A DNA stretch of 64,000 bases, taken from Fusobacterium mortiferum ATCC 9817. Lineage in GTDB: Bacteria; Fusobacteriota; Fusobacteriia; Fusobacteriales; Fusobacteriaceae. The position numbers and the translations under genes were made by a program. Below are positions 52,891 through 62,827 of the stretch, piece after piece. The notes beneath the pieces were generated by a model that was not told the DNA's origin, did no database searches, and saw only the letters and a list, made by a program, of their open reading frames with translations. Within the stretch, counting starts at the first letter, position 1. Each line of letters starts with the position of its first letter. The DNA is taken from the NCBI RefSeq assembly GCF_000158195.2, contig NZ_GL987988.1:205371-269370 (forward strand). The letters run 5' to 3'.

Positions 52891-54789
52891 ATGTTAAGAA
52901 CAGAAAAAGGTAGTATAAGTCAAGAAAAAAGAAAAAGATTAGAGAGAAAATTTAAGTTAGAAAGTAGTAATACAGGAGTAGATGGCATAAAAGAAAAAAT
53001 AAAAGCTATCAAAGAAGGAATAAAAGAGTTAAAAACTGAAAAGGTAAAAAAAGCTACAGGTAAAGTAGCAAAGGAAGTAGCTACTAATATTGTAGTAGAA
53101 ACAAAAGAAGCTAAAGCACAAAAAGAGGAAAAAATGTATGTAATACCTCTTGGAGGAATGGAAGAAGTAGGGAAAAATAGTACAGTAGTCCAATATAGAG
53201 ATGAAATAATCATTATTGATTCTGGGGTTATATTTCCGGATGAAAATCTTTTAGGAATAGATTTAGTTATTCCAGATTTTAGCTTTTTAGAAAATAATAA
53301 AGATAAGATAAAGGGATTATTTGTAACTCACGGACATGAAGATCATATAGGATCTATTCCTTATCTTTATCAAAAAATTGATAAATCAGTTCCAATGTTT
53401 GGAGGAAAACTTACATTAGCATTAGCTAAATCAAAATTTGAAAATGGTTTTACAAAAGATATACCTAAGATGAAAGAGGTAAAGGGTAGAACTAAAATAA
53501 AAGTAGGAAAATATTTTACTGTTGAGTTTATTAAAATAACTCACTCAATAACAGATGCATATTCTCTTTTAGTAACTACTCCAGCTGGAACAGTATTTCA
53601 TACAGGAGATTTTAAGATAGATTTAACTCCAGTAGATGGAGAGGGAGTAGATTTTGCAAGATTATCACAGATAGGAGAGCAGGGAGTAGATTTAATGTTA
53701 TCTGATTCTACTAACTCAGAAGTAGAAGGGTTTACTCCATCTGAGAGAAGTGTAGGAGAAGCTTTTAAGGTAGAGTTTTCTAAAGCTAAGGGAAGAATAA
53801 TAGTTGCTGCCTTTGCTTCACATGTGCATAGACTTCAGCAGATAGTAAATGTTGCACAAGAGTATGGAAGAAAGATTGCAATAGATGGAAGAAGTTTAGT
53901 TAAGGTATTTGAGATTGCTGGAAGTTTAGGATATCTAAAGGTACCTAATGATATGATGGTACCACTATCGGAAGTAGATACTTTAAAGGATAATAAAGTT
54001 GTAATTCTTTGTACAGGGACACAAGGAGAACCTATGGCTGCTTTATCAAGAATAGCTAAAAATATGCATAAACATATAAAAATAAAAGAGGGGGATACAG
54101 TAATTATCTCAGCTACACCTATTCCAGGAAATGAGAGAGCAGTATCTAATAATATAAATAATCTGTTAAAATATGATGCTGAGGTTGTATTTAAAAAAAT
54201 AGCTGGAATACATGTATCAGGGCATGGAAGTAAAGAGGAGCAGAAGCTTATGCTAAATCTTATTAAGCCAAAATATTTTATGCCAGTACATGGAGAGCAT
54301 AAGATGTTAAAGGCTCATCAAGATACAGCAATGGAAACAGGTATTCCTAAGAATAATATAATTATAGCTCAAAATGGTAGTAAGATAGAAGTTACAAAAT
54401 CGGGAGCTAAGATAAAAGGAAAAGTAAATGCTGGGTGTACATTAGTGGATGGACTTGGAGTAGGAGATATAGGAAATATAGTACTAAAAGATAGACAACA
54501 ACTATCACAAGATGGAGTTGTAGTAATAGTATTTACTTTAGATAAAGAAACAGGAAAAATAGTAGCAGGACCAGATATTGTAACAAGAGGATTTGTATAT
54601 TCTAAAGAGTCAGATGATATAATCAAAGAAGCAATAGAGAATATTAAAGAAAAAATAGATGATACATCTAACTATTATTCGAAAGATTGGGGATTATTAA
54701 AGAATACTACAAGGGATATTGCTGCTAAGTTTTTCTATAATAAGACAAAAAGAAATCCAATGATTTTACCAATAATAATGGAAGTATAA
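52891..54789 (+). CDS. rnj: Ribonuclease J with N-terminal extension
   Basis: This metallo-beta-lactamase/beta-CASP nuclease works in mRNA decay and RNA processing. The catalytic motif is THGHEDHIGSIPYLY, with further metal ligands in TGDFKID, ASHVHRLQQ and HVSGHGSKEE. The canonical protein starts at MYVIPLGGMEEVGKN, which here is residue 82. The first 81 residues are Lys/Glu-rich and possibly disordered or coiled. An internal ATG at 53134 with AGAGG 6 nt upstream could give the standard 551-aa form. Both starts have SD signals, so two isoforms are possible. Confidence 0.92.
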   Translation: MLRTEKGSISQEKRKRLERKFKLESSNTGVDGIKEKIKAIKEGIKELKTEKVKKATGKVAKEVATNIVVETKEAKAQKEEKMYVIPLGGMEEVGKNSTVVQYRDEIIIIDSGVIFPDENLLGIDLVIPDFSFLENNKDKIKGLFVTHGHEDHIGSIPYLYQKIDKSVPMFGGKLTLALAKSKFENGFTKDIPKMKEVKGRTKIKVGKYFTVEFIKITHSITDAYSLLVTTPAGTVFHTGDFKIDLTPVDGEGVDFARLSQIGEQGVDLMLSDSTNSEVEGFTPSERSVGEAFKVEFSKAKGRIIVAAFASHVHRLQQIVNVAQEYGRKIAIDGRSLVKVFEIAGSLGYLKVPNDMMVPLSEVDTLKDNKVVILCTGTQGEPMAALSRIAKNMHKHIKIKEGDTVIISATPIPGNERAVSNNINNLLKYDAEVVFKKIAGIHVSGHGSKEEQKLMLNLIKPKYFMPVHGEHKMLKAHQDTAMETGIPKNNIIIAQNGSKIEVTKSGAKIKGKVNAGCTLVDGLGVGDIGNIVLKDRQQLSQDGVVVIVFTLDKETGKIVAGPDIVTRGFVYSKESDDIIKEAIENIKEKIDDTSNYYSKDWGLLKNTTRDIAAKFFYNKTKRNPMILPIIMEV

Positions 54790-54818
54790 TAAATAAAGAA
54801 ATATAGAAGGAGACAAAA

Positions 54819-55124
54819 ATGGAATTAACAAGTAAAAGAAGAGCATATCTAAGAAAGAAGGCACATGATTTAGATGCACTAGTAAGAATAGGAAAAGAAG
54901 GAGTAACTGACAACTTAATTCAAAGTATATTAGATGCTATTGAGTCAAGAGAATTAATAAAAGTAAAAATACTTCAAAATTGTGAAGAGGAAAAAATGGA
55001 AATAATGGAGCAACTTTCTCAATGCAAAGAGTTTGAAGTAGTAGGAATAATAGGAAGAACTATTATACTTTTCAAAGAGAATAAGGATAAGCCTGTAATC
55101 TCTTTAGAATTAAAAAGTATTTAA
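54819..55124 (+). CDS. yhbY: YhbY-family RNA-binding protein (CRM domain)
   Basis: The 101-aa protein is one CRM domain: LTSKRRAYLRKKAHDLDALVRIGKEGVTDNLIQSILDAIESRELIKVKIL holds the GxxG-like loop (RIGKEG) that binds RNA. YhbY associates with pre-50S ribosomes. The SD AAGGAG lies upstream. It is flanked by RNase J and a DUF212 gene. Confidence 0.9.
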   Translation: MELTSKRRAYLRKKAHDLDALVRIGKEGVTDNLIQSILDAIESRELIKVKILQNCEEEKMEIMEQLSQCKEFEVVGIIGRTIILFKENKDKPVISLELKSI

Positions 55125-55146
55125 GTAATAGAAAGGGGAGAGAGCT

Positions 55147-55632
55147 ATGAGTCGTGGAATAATTTTTGGTAATAGAATACTAGATATAGTTTTTATAGCT
55201 TGGTTTATAGCTCAATTTTATAAAGTTTTAACAACTATTTTTTCAGATGGTAAGCTGAATATAAGAAGGATGTGGGAAACAGGTGGTATGCCTAGTTCTC
55301 ATAGTTCTACTGTATCTTGCTTGACTACATGTATAGGGATTCGCCATGGGATAAGCAGTGATATATTTGCTATAGCAATAATTCTTTCTGGAATAGTGAT
55401 GTATGATGCTACTGGAATAAGGAGAGCAGCTGGAAAGCAGGCTGGAGTAATTAATCAATTTGTAGAAAAAATACCTCTTATGTTAGGAGAGAAGAGATAT
55501 GAAAAATATTTTGGAAAAGAGAAAAGTGAAAAGCTAAAGGAACTTTTAGGTCATACACCTTTTGAAGTATTAGTAGGGTGTATATTAGGAATAGGTGTAG
55601 GTTTAATTTTTACTGATTATTTACAGGGGTAG
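55147..55632 (+). CDS. Divergent PAP2-family membrane protein (DUF212, YuiD-like)
   Basis: The 161-aa protein has hydrophobic N- and C-terminal helices and the DUF212 signature WETGGMPSSHSSTVSCLTTCIGIRHG and VMYDATGIRRAAGKQAGVIN. DUF212 is related to PAP2 acid phosphatases, with PSSH as the remnant active site. The substrate is unknown; a lipid phosphate is conceivable. It stands 5 nt before dxs, an isoprenoid gene, which may hint at a prenyl-phosphate role, though this is only context. Confidence 0.85.
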   Translation: MSRGIIFGNRILDIVFIAWFIAQFYKVLTTIFSDGKLNIRRMWETGGMPSSHSSTVSCLTTCIGIRHGISSDIFAIAIILSGIVMYDATGIRRAAGKQAGVINQFVEKIPLMLGEKRYEKYFGKEKSEKLKELLGHTPFEVLVGCILGIGVGLIFTDYLQG

Positions 55633-55637
55633 AGTAG

Positions 55638-57461
55638 ATGAAAAATATACATAGTATGAGTATTGAAGAGATAAATAAAAAAGCAAAAGAGGTAAGAGAA
55701 ACTTTAATAGAAACAGTAAGTAAAAATGGTGGGCATCTATCTTCTAATCTTGGAATAGTAGAACTGACACTGTGCCTACATAATGTATTTGACTTTTCCA
55801 AAGATAGATTACTATTTGATGTTGGTCACCAATCTTATGTTCACAAGTTACTTACTGGAAGAGATAAGAAGTTTTCTACTCTTAGGCAAAGAGGAGGAAT
55901 AGGTCCTTTTACAGATCCTAAAGAGAGTAGTGCAGATCCATTTATCTCAGGACATGCTGGAACTGCACTTTCGGCAGGAGCAGGGATAGCTATGGCTTCT
56001 CCAGAGAAAAAAGTGGTAGTAGTGATAGGAGATGCATCTATATCTAATGGTCACTCTTTAGAAGCTCTTAATAATATAGGTGGAAATAAATTAAAAAATA
56101 TGATAGTAATCTTAAATGATAATGAGATGTCTATTGGAAAAAATGTAGGTTCACTTTCAAGATTTTTTGGAAAATTTATGGTAAGTGAAAAATACATGAG
56201 TTTAAGAGATGATATAAAGGGAATAATAAAAAAAATAAAGGCTAATAAAGTTTCTAATACTTTAGAAAGAATGGAGTTCTCATTAAAAAATTTTTTCTTA
56301 CCTCTAAGCATGTTAGAAAGTTTAGGGTTTAAATTTTTTGGAGTATTAGATGGACATAATCCTGAAGAGTTATTGTCAACTTTAAATAAAATAAAAAATA
56401 TGGAAGGACCTATATTTATACATGTTAAGACTCAAAAAGGAAAAGGTTATAGTTATGCAGAACAGGATAAGGAAAAATTTCATGGAATCTCTCCTTTTGA
56501 TATGAAAACAGGAAATACTAATTCAACTGTAAAAACTTATTCGAGTATATTTGGAAGTGAGATAGTAAAATTAGGAGAAGAGGATAATGATATCTATGTA
56601 ATATGTTCTGGTATGGTAAAAGGGACAGGACTTGGAGAGTTTTTCAAAAAGTTTCCAACAAGAGCAATAGATACAGGTATAGCTGAAGGGCATGCTGTAA
56701 CTTTTGCTGGGGGACTTGCTACTCAAGGGAAAAAGCCATATGTAGCCATATATTCTACATTTTTACAAAGAGCATATAGCCAACTTATACATGATATCTC
56801 TTTACAAAACTTATCTGTAAGATTTATAGTGGATAGAGCAGGAATTGTAGGAGAAGATGGGAAGACTCATAATGGACTTTATGATTTATCAATATTTTTA
56901 ACTATTCCTAATTATACAGTACTAGCACCAGCAACATCAAAAGAGTTAGTAGAGATGTTGGAATTTTCTAAAGATTTCCAAGAAGGACCACTTATGATAA
57001 GAATACCAAGAGAAGTGGAATATAATATAGATAAAGCTAAAAAATTTGAGTTTGGAAAATGGCATGAGATAAAAAAAGGAAAGAAGAATCTTTTTATAGC
57101 AACAGGAAGTATGCTAAAAGAGATATTAGATATAGAGGATAGATTGAAAGCTAGAGGAATAGAGGGAACAATAGTCAATGCTTCTACTCTAAAACCATTA
57201 GATGAAAAATATCTTTTAGATTGTGTAAAAGAGTATGAAAATATATTTGTTTTGGAAGAAGCCTATGAGAAAAATTCTTTTGGAAGCAGTATAATGGAAT
57301 TTTACAATGAAAGAGATATAGATGTTAGAATTAGAAAAATAGCTCTAAAAGAGGGAGCTATTCCTCATGGAAAAAGAAGTGAGCTTTTAGAAGAGTTTGG
57401 TTTGAGAGGCGAAAATTTAATAAAAAGAATTGAGGAAAAAATAGATGCAGGAAAAAAATAG
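55638..57461 (+). CDS. dxs: 1-deoxy-D-xylulose-5-phosphate synthase
   Basis: This thiamine-diphosphate enzyme condenses pyruvate and glyceraldehyde-3-phosphate in the first step of the MEP isoprenoid pathway. Domain I has GGHLSSNLGIVELTLCLHNVF, DVGHQSYVHKLLTGR and the ThDP site VVVIGDASISNGHSLEALNN. Domain II has EGHAVTFAGGLATQG, and domain III is the transketolase C-terminal fold. At 607 aa it is slightly shorter than the usual 620-640. Its 3' end overlaps the next gene by 17 nt. Confidence 0.92.
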   Translation: MKNIHSMSIEEINKKAKEVRETLIETVSKNGGHLSSNLGIVELTLCLHNVFDFSKDRLLFDVGHQSYVHKLLTGRDKKFSTLRQRGGIGPFTDPKESSADPFISGHAGTALSAGAGIAMASPEKKVVVVIGDASISNGHSLEALNNIGGNKLKNMIVILNDNEMSIGKNVGSLSRFFGKFMVSEKYMSLRDDIKGIIKKIKANKVSNTLERMEFSLKNFFLPLSMLESLGFKFFGVLDGHNPEELLSTLNKIKNMEGPIFIHVKTQKGKGYSYAEQDKEKFHGISPFDMKTGNTNSTVKTYSSIFGSEIVKLGEEDNDIYVICSGMVKGTGLGEFFKKFPTRAIDTGIAEGHAVTFAGGLATQGKKPYVAIYSTFLQRAYSQLIHDISLQNLSVRFIVDRAGIVGEDGKTHNGLYDLSIFLTIPNYTVLAPATSKELVEMLEFSKDFQEGPLMIRIPREVEYNIDKAKKFEFGKWHEIKKGKKNLFIATGSMLKEILDIEDRLKARGIEGTIVNASTLKPLDEKYLLDCVKEYENIFVLEEAYEKNSFGSSIMEFYNERDIDVRIRKIALKEGAIPHGKRSELLEEFGLRGENLIKRIEEKIDAGKK

Positions 57462-58269
57462 GAGAGCACTTGGTTTTATAACCTCTCTATTAGAGTTAGA
57501 GATGGTACAGGATTTAGAACTTTTTGATGACCAAGGAGTAAAGGTTTCTACTCATACATATGATGTTTTAAAAATCTCAATAGATGAGCTAAAAAGAGAT
57601 TATAGAACATTTTTAGAAGCAAAGGAGAGAGTGGATTTTTTTGCTTTGACAGTAGGAATTATAATACATGATTTGAGTAAGGGAAGTATAAGAAAGATGG
57701 AAGAGAAGTATTCTCATTCTCAAATGATGTTAAAAAAACCAGAATATATAACAAAAGAAACTGAAAAAGTTTTAAAAGAGATAGAGGAAAAAGTAGGAGC
57801 AGAACTAAAGGAGAATATTAAGAAAAATATCATTCATATAGTTCTATCTCATCATGGGAAATGGGGAAAAATTCAACCTAATAGTAAAGAGGCTCATATT
57901 GTTCATAGGGCTGATATGTATTCAGCTAAGTATCATAGAATTAACCCTATTGGTGCAGATAAGATATTGGATCTTATGGCTAAAGGAGTCCAATTAGACG
58001 ATATTCCAGATAAGTTAAATTGTACTCAAGGAGTAATAAAGGATAGATTAAAAAGAGCAAAACAGGAGTTGAAAGTAAAAACTACTAAACAGCTTTTAAA
58101 TTACTATAAGAAAAATAAAAAAATCCCAATAGGGGATAATTTCTTTATTCAAAGAGTGAGAGAAACTGAAAAGTTAAAGAGAGTAGTAGATAAAAAGGGA
58201 TTTAAAAATATTATGTTAGAAAGTCCGCTACTACCATATATGATAGATGAGGAGATATTTAAAATCTGA
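57445..58269 (+). CDS. HD-domain phosphohydrolase-like protein
   Basis: The 274-aa protein has an HD-type metal site: H-D in IIHDLSKGSIRKM, HH in VLSHHGKWGKIQ and a later His/Asp in IVHRADMYSAKYHR. This layout resembles the HD domain of YhaM-type 3'-5' exoribonucleases, but the OB-fold part is absent. The C-terminal third (about 190-274) contains a helix-turn-helix-like stretch (LDDIPDKLNCTQGVIKDRLKRAKQEL). Nuclease or nucleotide phosphohydrolase activity is possible; nothing more specific can be said. It overlaps dxs, so the genes are coupled. Confidence 0.7.
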   Translation: MQEKNRRALGFITSLLELEMVQDLELFDDQGVKVSTHTYDVLKISIDELKRDYRTFLEAKERVDFFALTVGIIIHDLSKGSIRKMEEKYSHSQMMLKKPEYITKETEKVLKEIEEKVGAELKENIKKNIIHIVLSHHGKWGKIQPNSKEAHIVHRADMYSAKYHRINPIGADKILDLMAKGVQLDDIPDKLNCTQGVIKDRLKRAKQELKVKTTKQLLNYYKKNKKIPIGDNFFIQRVRETEKLKRVVDKKGFKNIMLESPLLPYMIDEEIFKI

Positions 58270-58277
58270 GGTGTACA

Positions 58278-59087
58278 ATGAAAGAAAGGTTAGATGTTCT
58301 ACTAGTAAAAAGAGGTTTTTTTCCAGATAAAGAAAAGGCTCAAAGAGCTATTATGGCTGGACTTGTAATAGTAGATGAGAAAAAAATAGACAAGAGTGGA
58401 ACTATGATAAAACTAGATAAAGAGCCTAATATAAGGATAAAGGGAGATTCTTTAAAGTATGTAAGTCGTGGAGGATTGAAATTAGAAAAGGCTGTATCAG
58501 TTTTTAATATAGATTTTAGTGGGAAAAAAGTATTAGATGTAGGAGCATCAACTGGAGGATTTACAGATTGTGCCTTACAAAATGGAGCTGAATTTGTATA
58601 TTCAGTAGATGTAGGAACAAATCAGTTAGATTGGAAATTAAGAAATAATCCTCAAGTAAAATCTTTAGAAAATATGCATATAAAGGATTTGACTTTAGAG
58701 GATATTGATAATAATAAAGTTGATTATATAGTTATGGATGTTTCATTTATCTCTATAAAAAAGATAATTGGAGATTTAGTTAAATTTTTTAAACCAGAAA
58801 CAAAGCTTATGGCTCTTATAAAACCACAATTTGAAGTGGAGAAAGAACATATAGCAAAAGGTGGAATTGTAAAAGATGATACTAGACATATAGAGGTAAT
58901 AAAAGATATAATAGAGTATGGAAAAAAAGAGGGACTTTATTTAGAAGGTTTAGATTTTTCTCCTATTACAGGAACAAAAGGAAATGTAGAATATATCTCT
59001 CTTTTCGGAAAAGATTCTTCTAAGGAAATATATATAAGTATAGAAGAGATAGTAGAGAAGGGTAGAAGTTTAGGAGGTACAATATGA
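58278..59087 (+). CDS. tlyA: TlyA-family rRNA 2'-O-methyltransferase (S4 + FtsJ)
   Basis: An N-terminal S4 RNA-binding domain (MKERLDVLLVKRGFFPDKEKAQRAIMAGLVIVD) is followed by a Rossmann FtsJ domain with GGLKLEKAV and the SAM motif VLDVGASTGGFTDCALQNGA. Later come VDVGTNQLDWKLR and IKPQFEVEKEHIAKGGIVKD. TlyA methylates 16S and 23S rRNA in the cytoplasm; the older name hemolysin A is misleading. It is 269 aa long and overlaps ctpA by 4 nt (ATGA). Confidence 0.93.
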   Translation: MKERLDVLLVKRGFFPDKEKAQRAIMAGLVIVDEKKIDKSGTMIKLDKEPNIRIKGDSLKYVSRGGLKLEKAVSVFNIDFSGKKVLDVGASTGGFTDCALQNGAEFVYSVDVGTNQLDWKLRNNPQVKSLENMHIKDLTLEDIDNNKVDYIVMDVSFISIKKIIGDLVKFFKPETKLMALIKPQFEVEKEHIAKGGIVKDDTRHIEVIKDIIEYGKKEGLYLEGLDFSPITGTKGNVEYISLFGKDSSKEIYISIEEIVEKGRSLGGTI

Positions 59088-60394
59088 GAGGGCTACTTAA
59101 AAATAAATTAGTAATAGTAATTCTATCAGCTTTAATATTTACTAATTGTTTTGGAAAAGAAGAGGTTAAAGCAACTAATAAAGCTAGCGAAGAGTCAACA
59201 GGATTTTTATCTAATATTAGACAGCTTAAAGAGTTGTCAGATATAATGGATGTCATCAATCAAAATTATGTGGGAGATAAAGAGGTAGATAGAAAATCTC
59301 TTATGCAAGGAGCTTTAAAAGGAATGATAGAATCTTTAGGAGACCCACACTCTAACTATTTTACAAAGGAACAGTTAGAAAATTTTCAAGAGGATATTAA
59401 GGGAAAATATGTAGGAGTAGGAATGGTAGTTCAAAAAAGAGTAAATGAACCATTAGTAGTAGTTTCTCCTATTGAAGATGGACCAGGATATAAGGCTGGA
59501 ATGAAACCTAAGGATAAAATTATAGCAATAGATGGAGTATCTACATATAATCTTACTAGTGAAGAGGCAGTAGAGAAATTAAAAGGAAAAGAGAATACAA
59601 AGGTAAAAGTTACTGTTGTAAGAGATGGAATAAAAGACCCTAAAGAGGTAGAGATAACAAGAGCAGTTGTAGAATTAAAATATGTAAAGAGTAAGATGGT
59701 AGATGATAAAAATAAAATAGGATACTTAAGACTTACTCAATTTGGTGAAAATGTATATCCAGATGTAGCAAAAGCATTGGAAGGATTACAAAAGCAAGGA
59801 ATGAAAGCTCTTATATTTGACTTAAGAAGTAATCCTGGTGGAGCTTTAGATCAAGCTATAAAAATTTCTTCTATGTTCTTAAAAGAGGGAAAAGTTGTAA
59901 GTGTAAAATCTAAAGATGGAGAGGAACAAATTTCTAATAGAGAGGGAAAATATTATGGAGATTTTCCATTAGTAATACTTATTAATGGAGGAAGTGCTTC
60001 AGCCTCTGAAATTGTTTCTGGAGCTATTAAGGATAATAAAAGAGGAATACTTGTAGGAGAGAAGAGTTTTGGAAAAGGAAGTGTACAAACTCTAGTTACT
60101 CTACCTGATGGAGATGGAATAAAGCTAACAATAGCTAAGTATTATACACCTAGTGGAGTATGTATCCATGGAGTAGGAATAGAGCCAGATGTTAAGGTAG
60201 AGGAAAAAAATGGATATATGCTATTTGATAGTGTGGTTACTAATATAGATGAAGAGGGAACAAAGGAAAATAAAAAAGAGCTAATCAAAGAGGTAGTAGG
60301 AGAGAAAGAGGCAAAAGAGTTTGAAAATCATCAAGATATTCAACTAGATACTGCTATTGGAATTTTAAAAGGAATACTACTAGAAAATAAATAG
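59084..60394 (+). CDS. ctpA: C-terminal processing peptidase (S41 family)
   Basis: An N-terminal hydrophobic export segment (KLVIVILSALIFTNCFG) is followed by a PDZ domain (about residues 105-185: YVGVGMVVQKR... GPGYKAGMKPKDKIIAIDG). The S41 core carries the nucleophile Ser in NGGSASASEIVSGA and the general-base Lys in VGEKSFGKGSVQT. CtpA enzymes trim or degrade envelope proteins in the periplasm. FTNC is a poor lipobox (Asn at -1), so lipidation is doubtful. It is 436 aa long. Confidence 0.92.
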   Translation: MRGLLKNKLVIVILSALIFTNCFGKEEVKATNKASEESTGFLSNIRQLKELSDIMDVINQNYVGDKEVDRKSLMQGALKGMIESLGDPHSNYFTKEQLENFQEDIKGKYVGVGMVVQKRVNEPLVVVSPIEDGPGYKAGMKPKDKIIAIDGVSTYNLTSEEAVEKLKGKENTKVKVTVVRDGIKDPKEVEITRAVVELKYVKSKMVDDKNKIGYLRLTQFGENVYPDVAKALEGLQKQGMKALIFDLRSNPGGALDQAIKISSMFLKEGKVVSVKSKDGEEQISNREGKYYGDFPLVILINGGSASASEIVSGAIKDNKRGILVGEKSFGKGSVQTLVTLPDGDGIKLTIAKYYTPSGVCIHGVGIEPDVKVEEKNGYMLFDSVVTNIDEEGTKENKKELIKEVVGEKEAKEFENHQDIQLDTAIGILKGILLENK

Positions 60395-60406
60395 GAGAGA
60401 AGAGAT

Positions 60407-61072
60407 ATGTTATACATAGTGGCAACACCTATTGGAAATCTTGAGGATATGACTTTGAGAGGAATTCGTATTTTAAAAGAGGTAAACTACATATTTGCTG
60501 AGGATACAAGAGTTACAAAAAAATTATTAAATCATTTTGAGATAGAGAATACTGTATATAGATATGATGAGTTTACAAAGATGCACCAGATAGCTAATAT
60601 AATCAATCTTTTAAAAGAGGGAAAGGATATAGCATTAGTTACTGATGCAGGAACACCTTGTATATCTGATCCTGGATATGAGTTGGTAGATGAGGCTCAT
60701 AAAGAGGGGATAAAAGTAGTGCCAATTCCTGGAGCAAGTGCTCTTACAGCTTCAGCTTCTGTAGCTGGACTTAGTATGAGAAGATTTTGTTTTGAGGGAT
60801 TTTTACCTAAGAAAAAAGGAAGACAAACTCTATTAAAATCTTTAGCTGAGGAGGAGAGGACAATAGTTATATATGAATCTCCATTTAGAATAGAGAAAAC
60901 TTTAAGGGATATAGAGCAATTTATAGGAGTAAGAGAGGTAGTAATTATCAGAGAGATTACTAAGATATATGAAGAGATAATGAGAGGAACTACTACCGAA
61001 CTTATAGAGAGATTGGCTAAAAATCCTATCAAAGGAGAGATTGTTCTTCTGATTAAAGGTTTAGAGGATTAA
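60407..61072 (+). CDS. rsmI: 16S rRNA 2'-O-ribose C1402 methyltransferase RsmI
   Basis: This tetrapyrrole-methylase-fold enzyme has MLYIVATPIGNLEDMTLRGIRILKEV, the motif EDTRVTKKLLNHF, VTDAGTPCISDPGYELV and PIPGASALTASASVAGL, which together define RsmI. At 221 aa it is shorter than most members (about 280). It stops after the LLIKG strand and lacks the usual C-terminal extension. The stop is followed by an SD for the next gene, so the short form looks genuine. Confidence 0.93.
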   Translation: MLYIVATPIGNLEDMTLRGIRILKEVNYIFAEDTRVTKKLLNHFEIENTVYRYDEFTKMHQIANIINLLKEGKDIALVTDAGTPCISDPGYELVDEAHKEGIKVVPIPGASALTASASVAGLSMRRFCFEGFLPKKKGRQTLLKSLAEEERTIVIYESPFRIEKTLRDIEQFIGVREVVIIREITKIYEEIMRGTTTELIERLAKNPIKGEIVLLIKGLED

Positions 61073-61087
61073 GAGGAGAGTTAAGTT

Positions 61088-61951
61088 ATGTCAATGACAA
61101 AAATCAACTGGTATCCTGGACATATGAAAAAAACAAAGGACTTAATAAAGGATAATATGCAACTGATAGATATAGTTCTTGAAGTAGTAGATGCAAGAAT
61201 ACCTTTATCAAGTAAAAATCCAGATATTACAGTTTTTGCAAAAAATAAGAAAAGAGTAATTGTTTTAAATAAGTCAGACCTTGTAGATAAAAAGGAGCTA
61301 GCTTATTGGAAAAAATATTTTAAAGAGAATAATTTTGCTGATGAAGTATTGGAGATAAGTGCTGAAACAGGATTTAATATAAAAGGACTATATTCAATAA
61401 TAGATAAGGTATCAGCAGAGAAAAAAGAGAAGATGATGGCTAAAGGTCTTAGAAAAGTAAATACAAGACTTATGGTTGTAGGAATACCAAATGTTGGAAA
61501 ATCTAGACTTATCAATAGAATTGTTGGAAAAAATAGTGCTGGGGTAGGAAATAAACCTGGATTTACTAAGGGAAAACAATGGGTAAGAATAAAAGAAGGA
61601 TTAGAGCTTTTAGATATGCCTGGAATACTTTGGCCAAAGTTTGAAAGTGAAGAGGTAGGACAAAATTTAGCTATTACAGGAGCTATAAGAGATGAGATAC
61701 TACCAATAGAGGAGATAGCTGGAATATTAATTTCTAAAATGATAAGATATGAGATGTGGGATGTACTGAAAGAGAGATATAAACTTTTAGATGAGGATAA
61801 GAGTGAAATAATGGGAGAAATCTTAGAAAAAATAGCTCTTAGATGTAAAATGTTTAATAAAGGTGAGAGTCTAAATGTACAACAAGCAGCTTATACAGTA
61901 CTTAGAGATTATAGAGGTTGTAGAATTGGAAAATTTGGACTAGATAGATAG
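61088..61951 (+). CDS. rbgA: Ribosome biogenesis GTPase RbgA/YlqF
   Basis: This circularly permuted GTPase acts in late 50S assembly. The G4 motif NKSDLV lies before G1 [13 protein letters not shown] and G3 [11 protein letters not shown], the order that marks this family. The start is [18 protein letters not shown], as in RbgA. The 287 aa are usual, with a C-terminal helical domain. It is 13 nt upstream of nadE. Confidence 0.94.
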   Translation: MSMTKINWYPGHMKKTKDLIKDNMQLIDIVLEVVDARIPLSSKNPDITVFAKNKKRVIVLNKSDLVDKKELAYWKKYFKENNFADEVLEISAETGFNIKGLYSIIDKVSAEKKEKMMAKGLRKVNTRLMVVGIPNVGKSRLINRIVGKNSAGVGNKPGFTKGKQWVRIKEGLELLDMPGILWPKFESEEVGQNLAITGAIRDEILPIEEIAGILISKMIRYEMWDVLKERYKLLDEDKSEIMGEILEKIALRCKMFNKGESLNVQQAAYTVLRDYRGCRIGKFGLDR

Positions 61952-61964
61952 TTGTGGAGGAGTT

Positions 61965-62786
61965 ATGGAAAAGCTGAATGTAGATTTAAGTGTTTTAGAG
62001 GAGATACTTGTAAATTTTTTAAGAGAGGAAGCTGGAAAAGTAGGATTTAAAAAAGTAGTACTTGGTCTTTCTGGAGGAATAGACTCAGCTCTAGTAGCTT
62101 TTTTAGCAGCAAAAGCTTTTGGACCAGAAAATGTACTAGGAATAATGATGCCATATAAGACATCTAGTAAAGAGAGTGTAGAACATGCTAAACTTGTGAT
62201 AGAAAAAACTGGAATAAGAAGTAAGTTAGTAGAAATCACTCCAATGGTAGATGCTTACTTTGCTATGAATCCAGATATGAGTAGCTTAAGAAAAGGGAAT
62301 AAGATGGCAAGAGAGAGAATGTCAATACTGTTTGACCATTCAGCAGCAGAGAATGCTCTTGTGCTAGGAACTTCCAATAAAACAGAGTTATTACTAGGAT
62401 ATGGAACACAGTTTGGAGATTCTGCATCAGCTATTAATGCCATAGGAGATTTATATAAAACTCATGTATGGGATTTATCAAGACATATGGGAGTACCAAA
62501 TGAGCTTATAGATAAAAAACCAAGTGCAGATCTTTGGGAAGGACAAACTGATGAGCAAGAGTTAGGTTATTCATATAGAATGGCAGATGAAATCTTATAT
62601 AGATATGTAGAAGAGAGAAAGACAATAGATGAGATAGTGAAAGAGGGATATCCCCAAGAAGTAGTTGAAAAAATTATTAAAAGAACTAAAATTATGCAAT
62701 ATAAAAGAGTTATGCCTGTAATTGCGAAGGTTTTCTCAAGAGGAATAGGAACAGGATTTAGATATCCAAGAGATTGGGGAGTATAA
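61965..62786 (+). CDS. nadE: NH3-dependent NAD synthetase
   Basis: NadE amidates nicotinic acid adenine dinucleotide with ammonia. The PP-loop [18 protein letters not shown] binds ATP, and [32 protein letters not shown] and [17 protein letters not shown] are family motifs. At 273 aa it is the short form without a glutaminase domain, so it uses free ammonia. SD GGAGG precedes the ATG. Confidence 0.95.
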   Translation: MEKLNVDLSVLEEILVNFLREEAGKVGFKKVVLGLSGGIDSALVAFLAAKAFGPENVLGIMMPYKTSSKESVEHAKLVIEKTGIRSKLVEITPMVDAYFAMNPDMSSLRKGNKMARERMSILFDHSAAENALVLGTSNKTELLLGYGTQFGDSASAINAIGDLYKTHVWDLSRHMGVPNELIDKKPSADLWEGQTDEQELGYSYRMADEILYRYVEERKTIDEIVKEGYPQEVVEKIIKRTKIMQYKRVMPVIAKVFSRGIGTGFRYPRDWGV

Positions 62787-62827
62787 AAAGAGTTGAAAAT
62801 AGATTAAGATAAGGGGTTGAAATTTAT

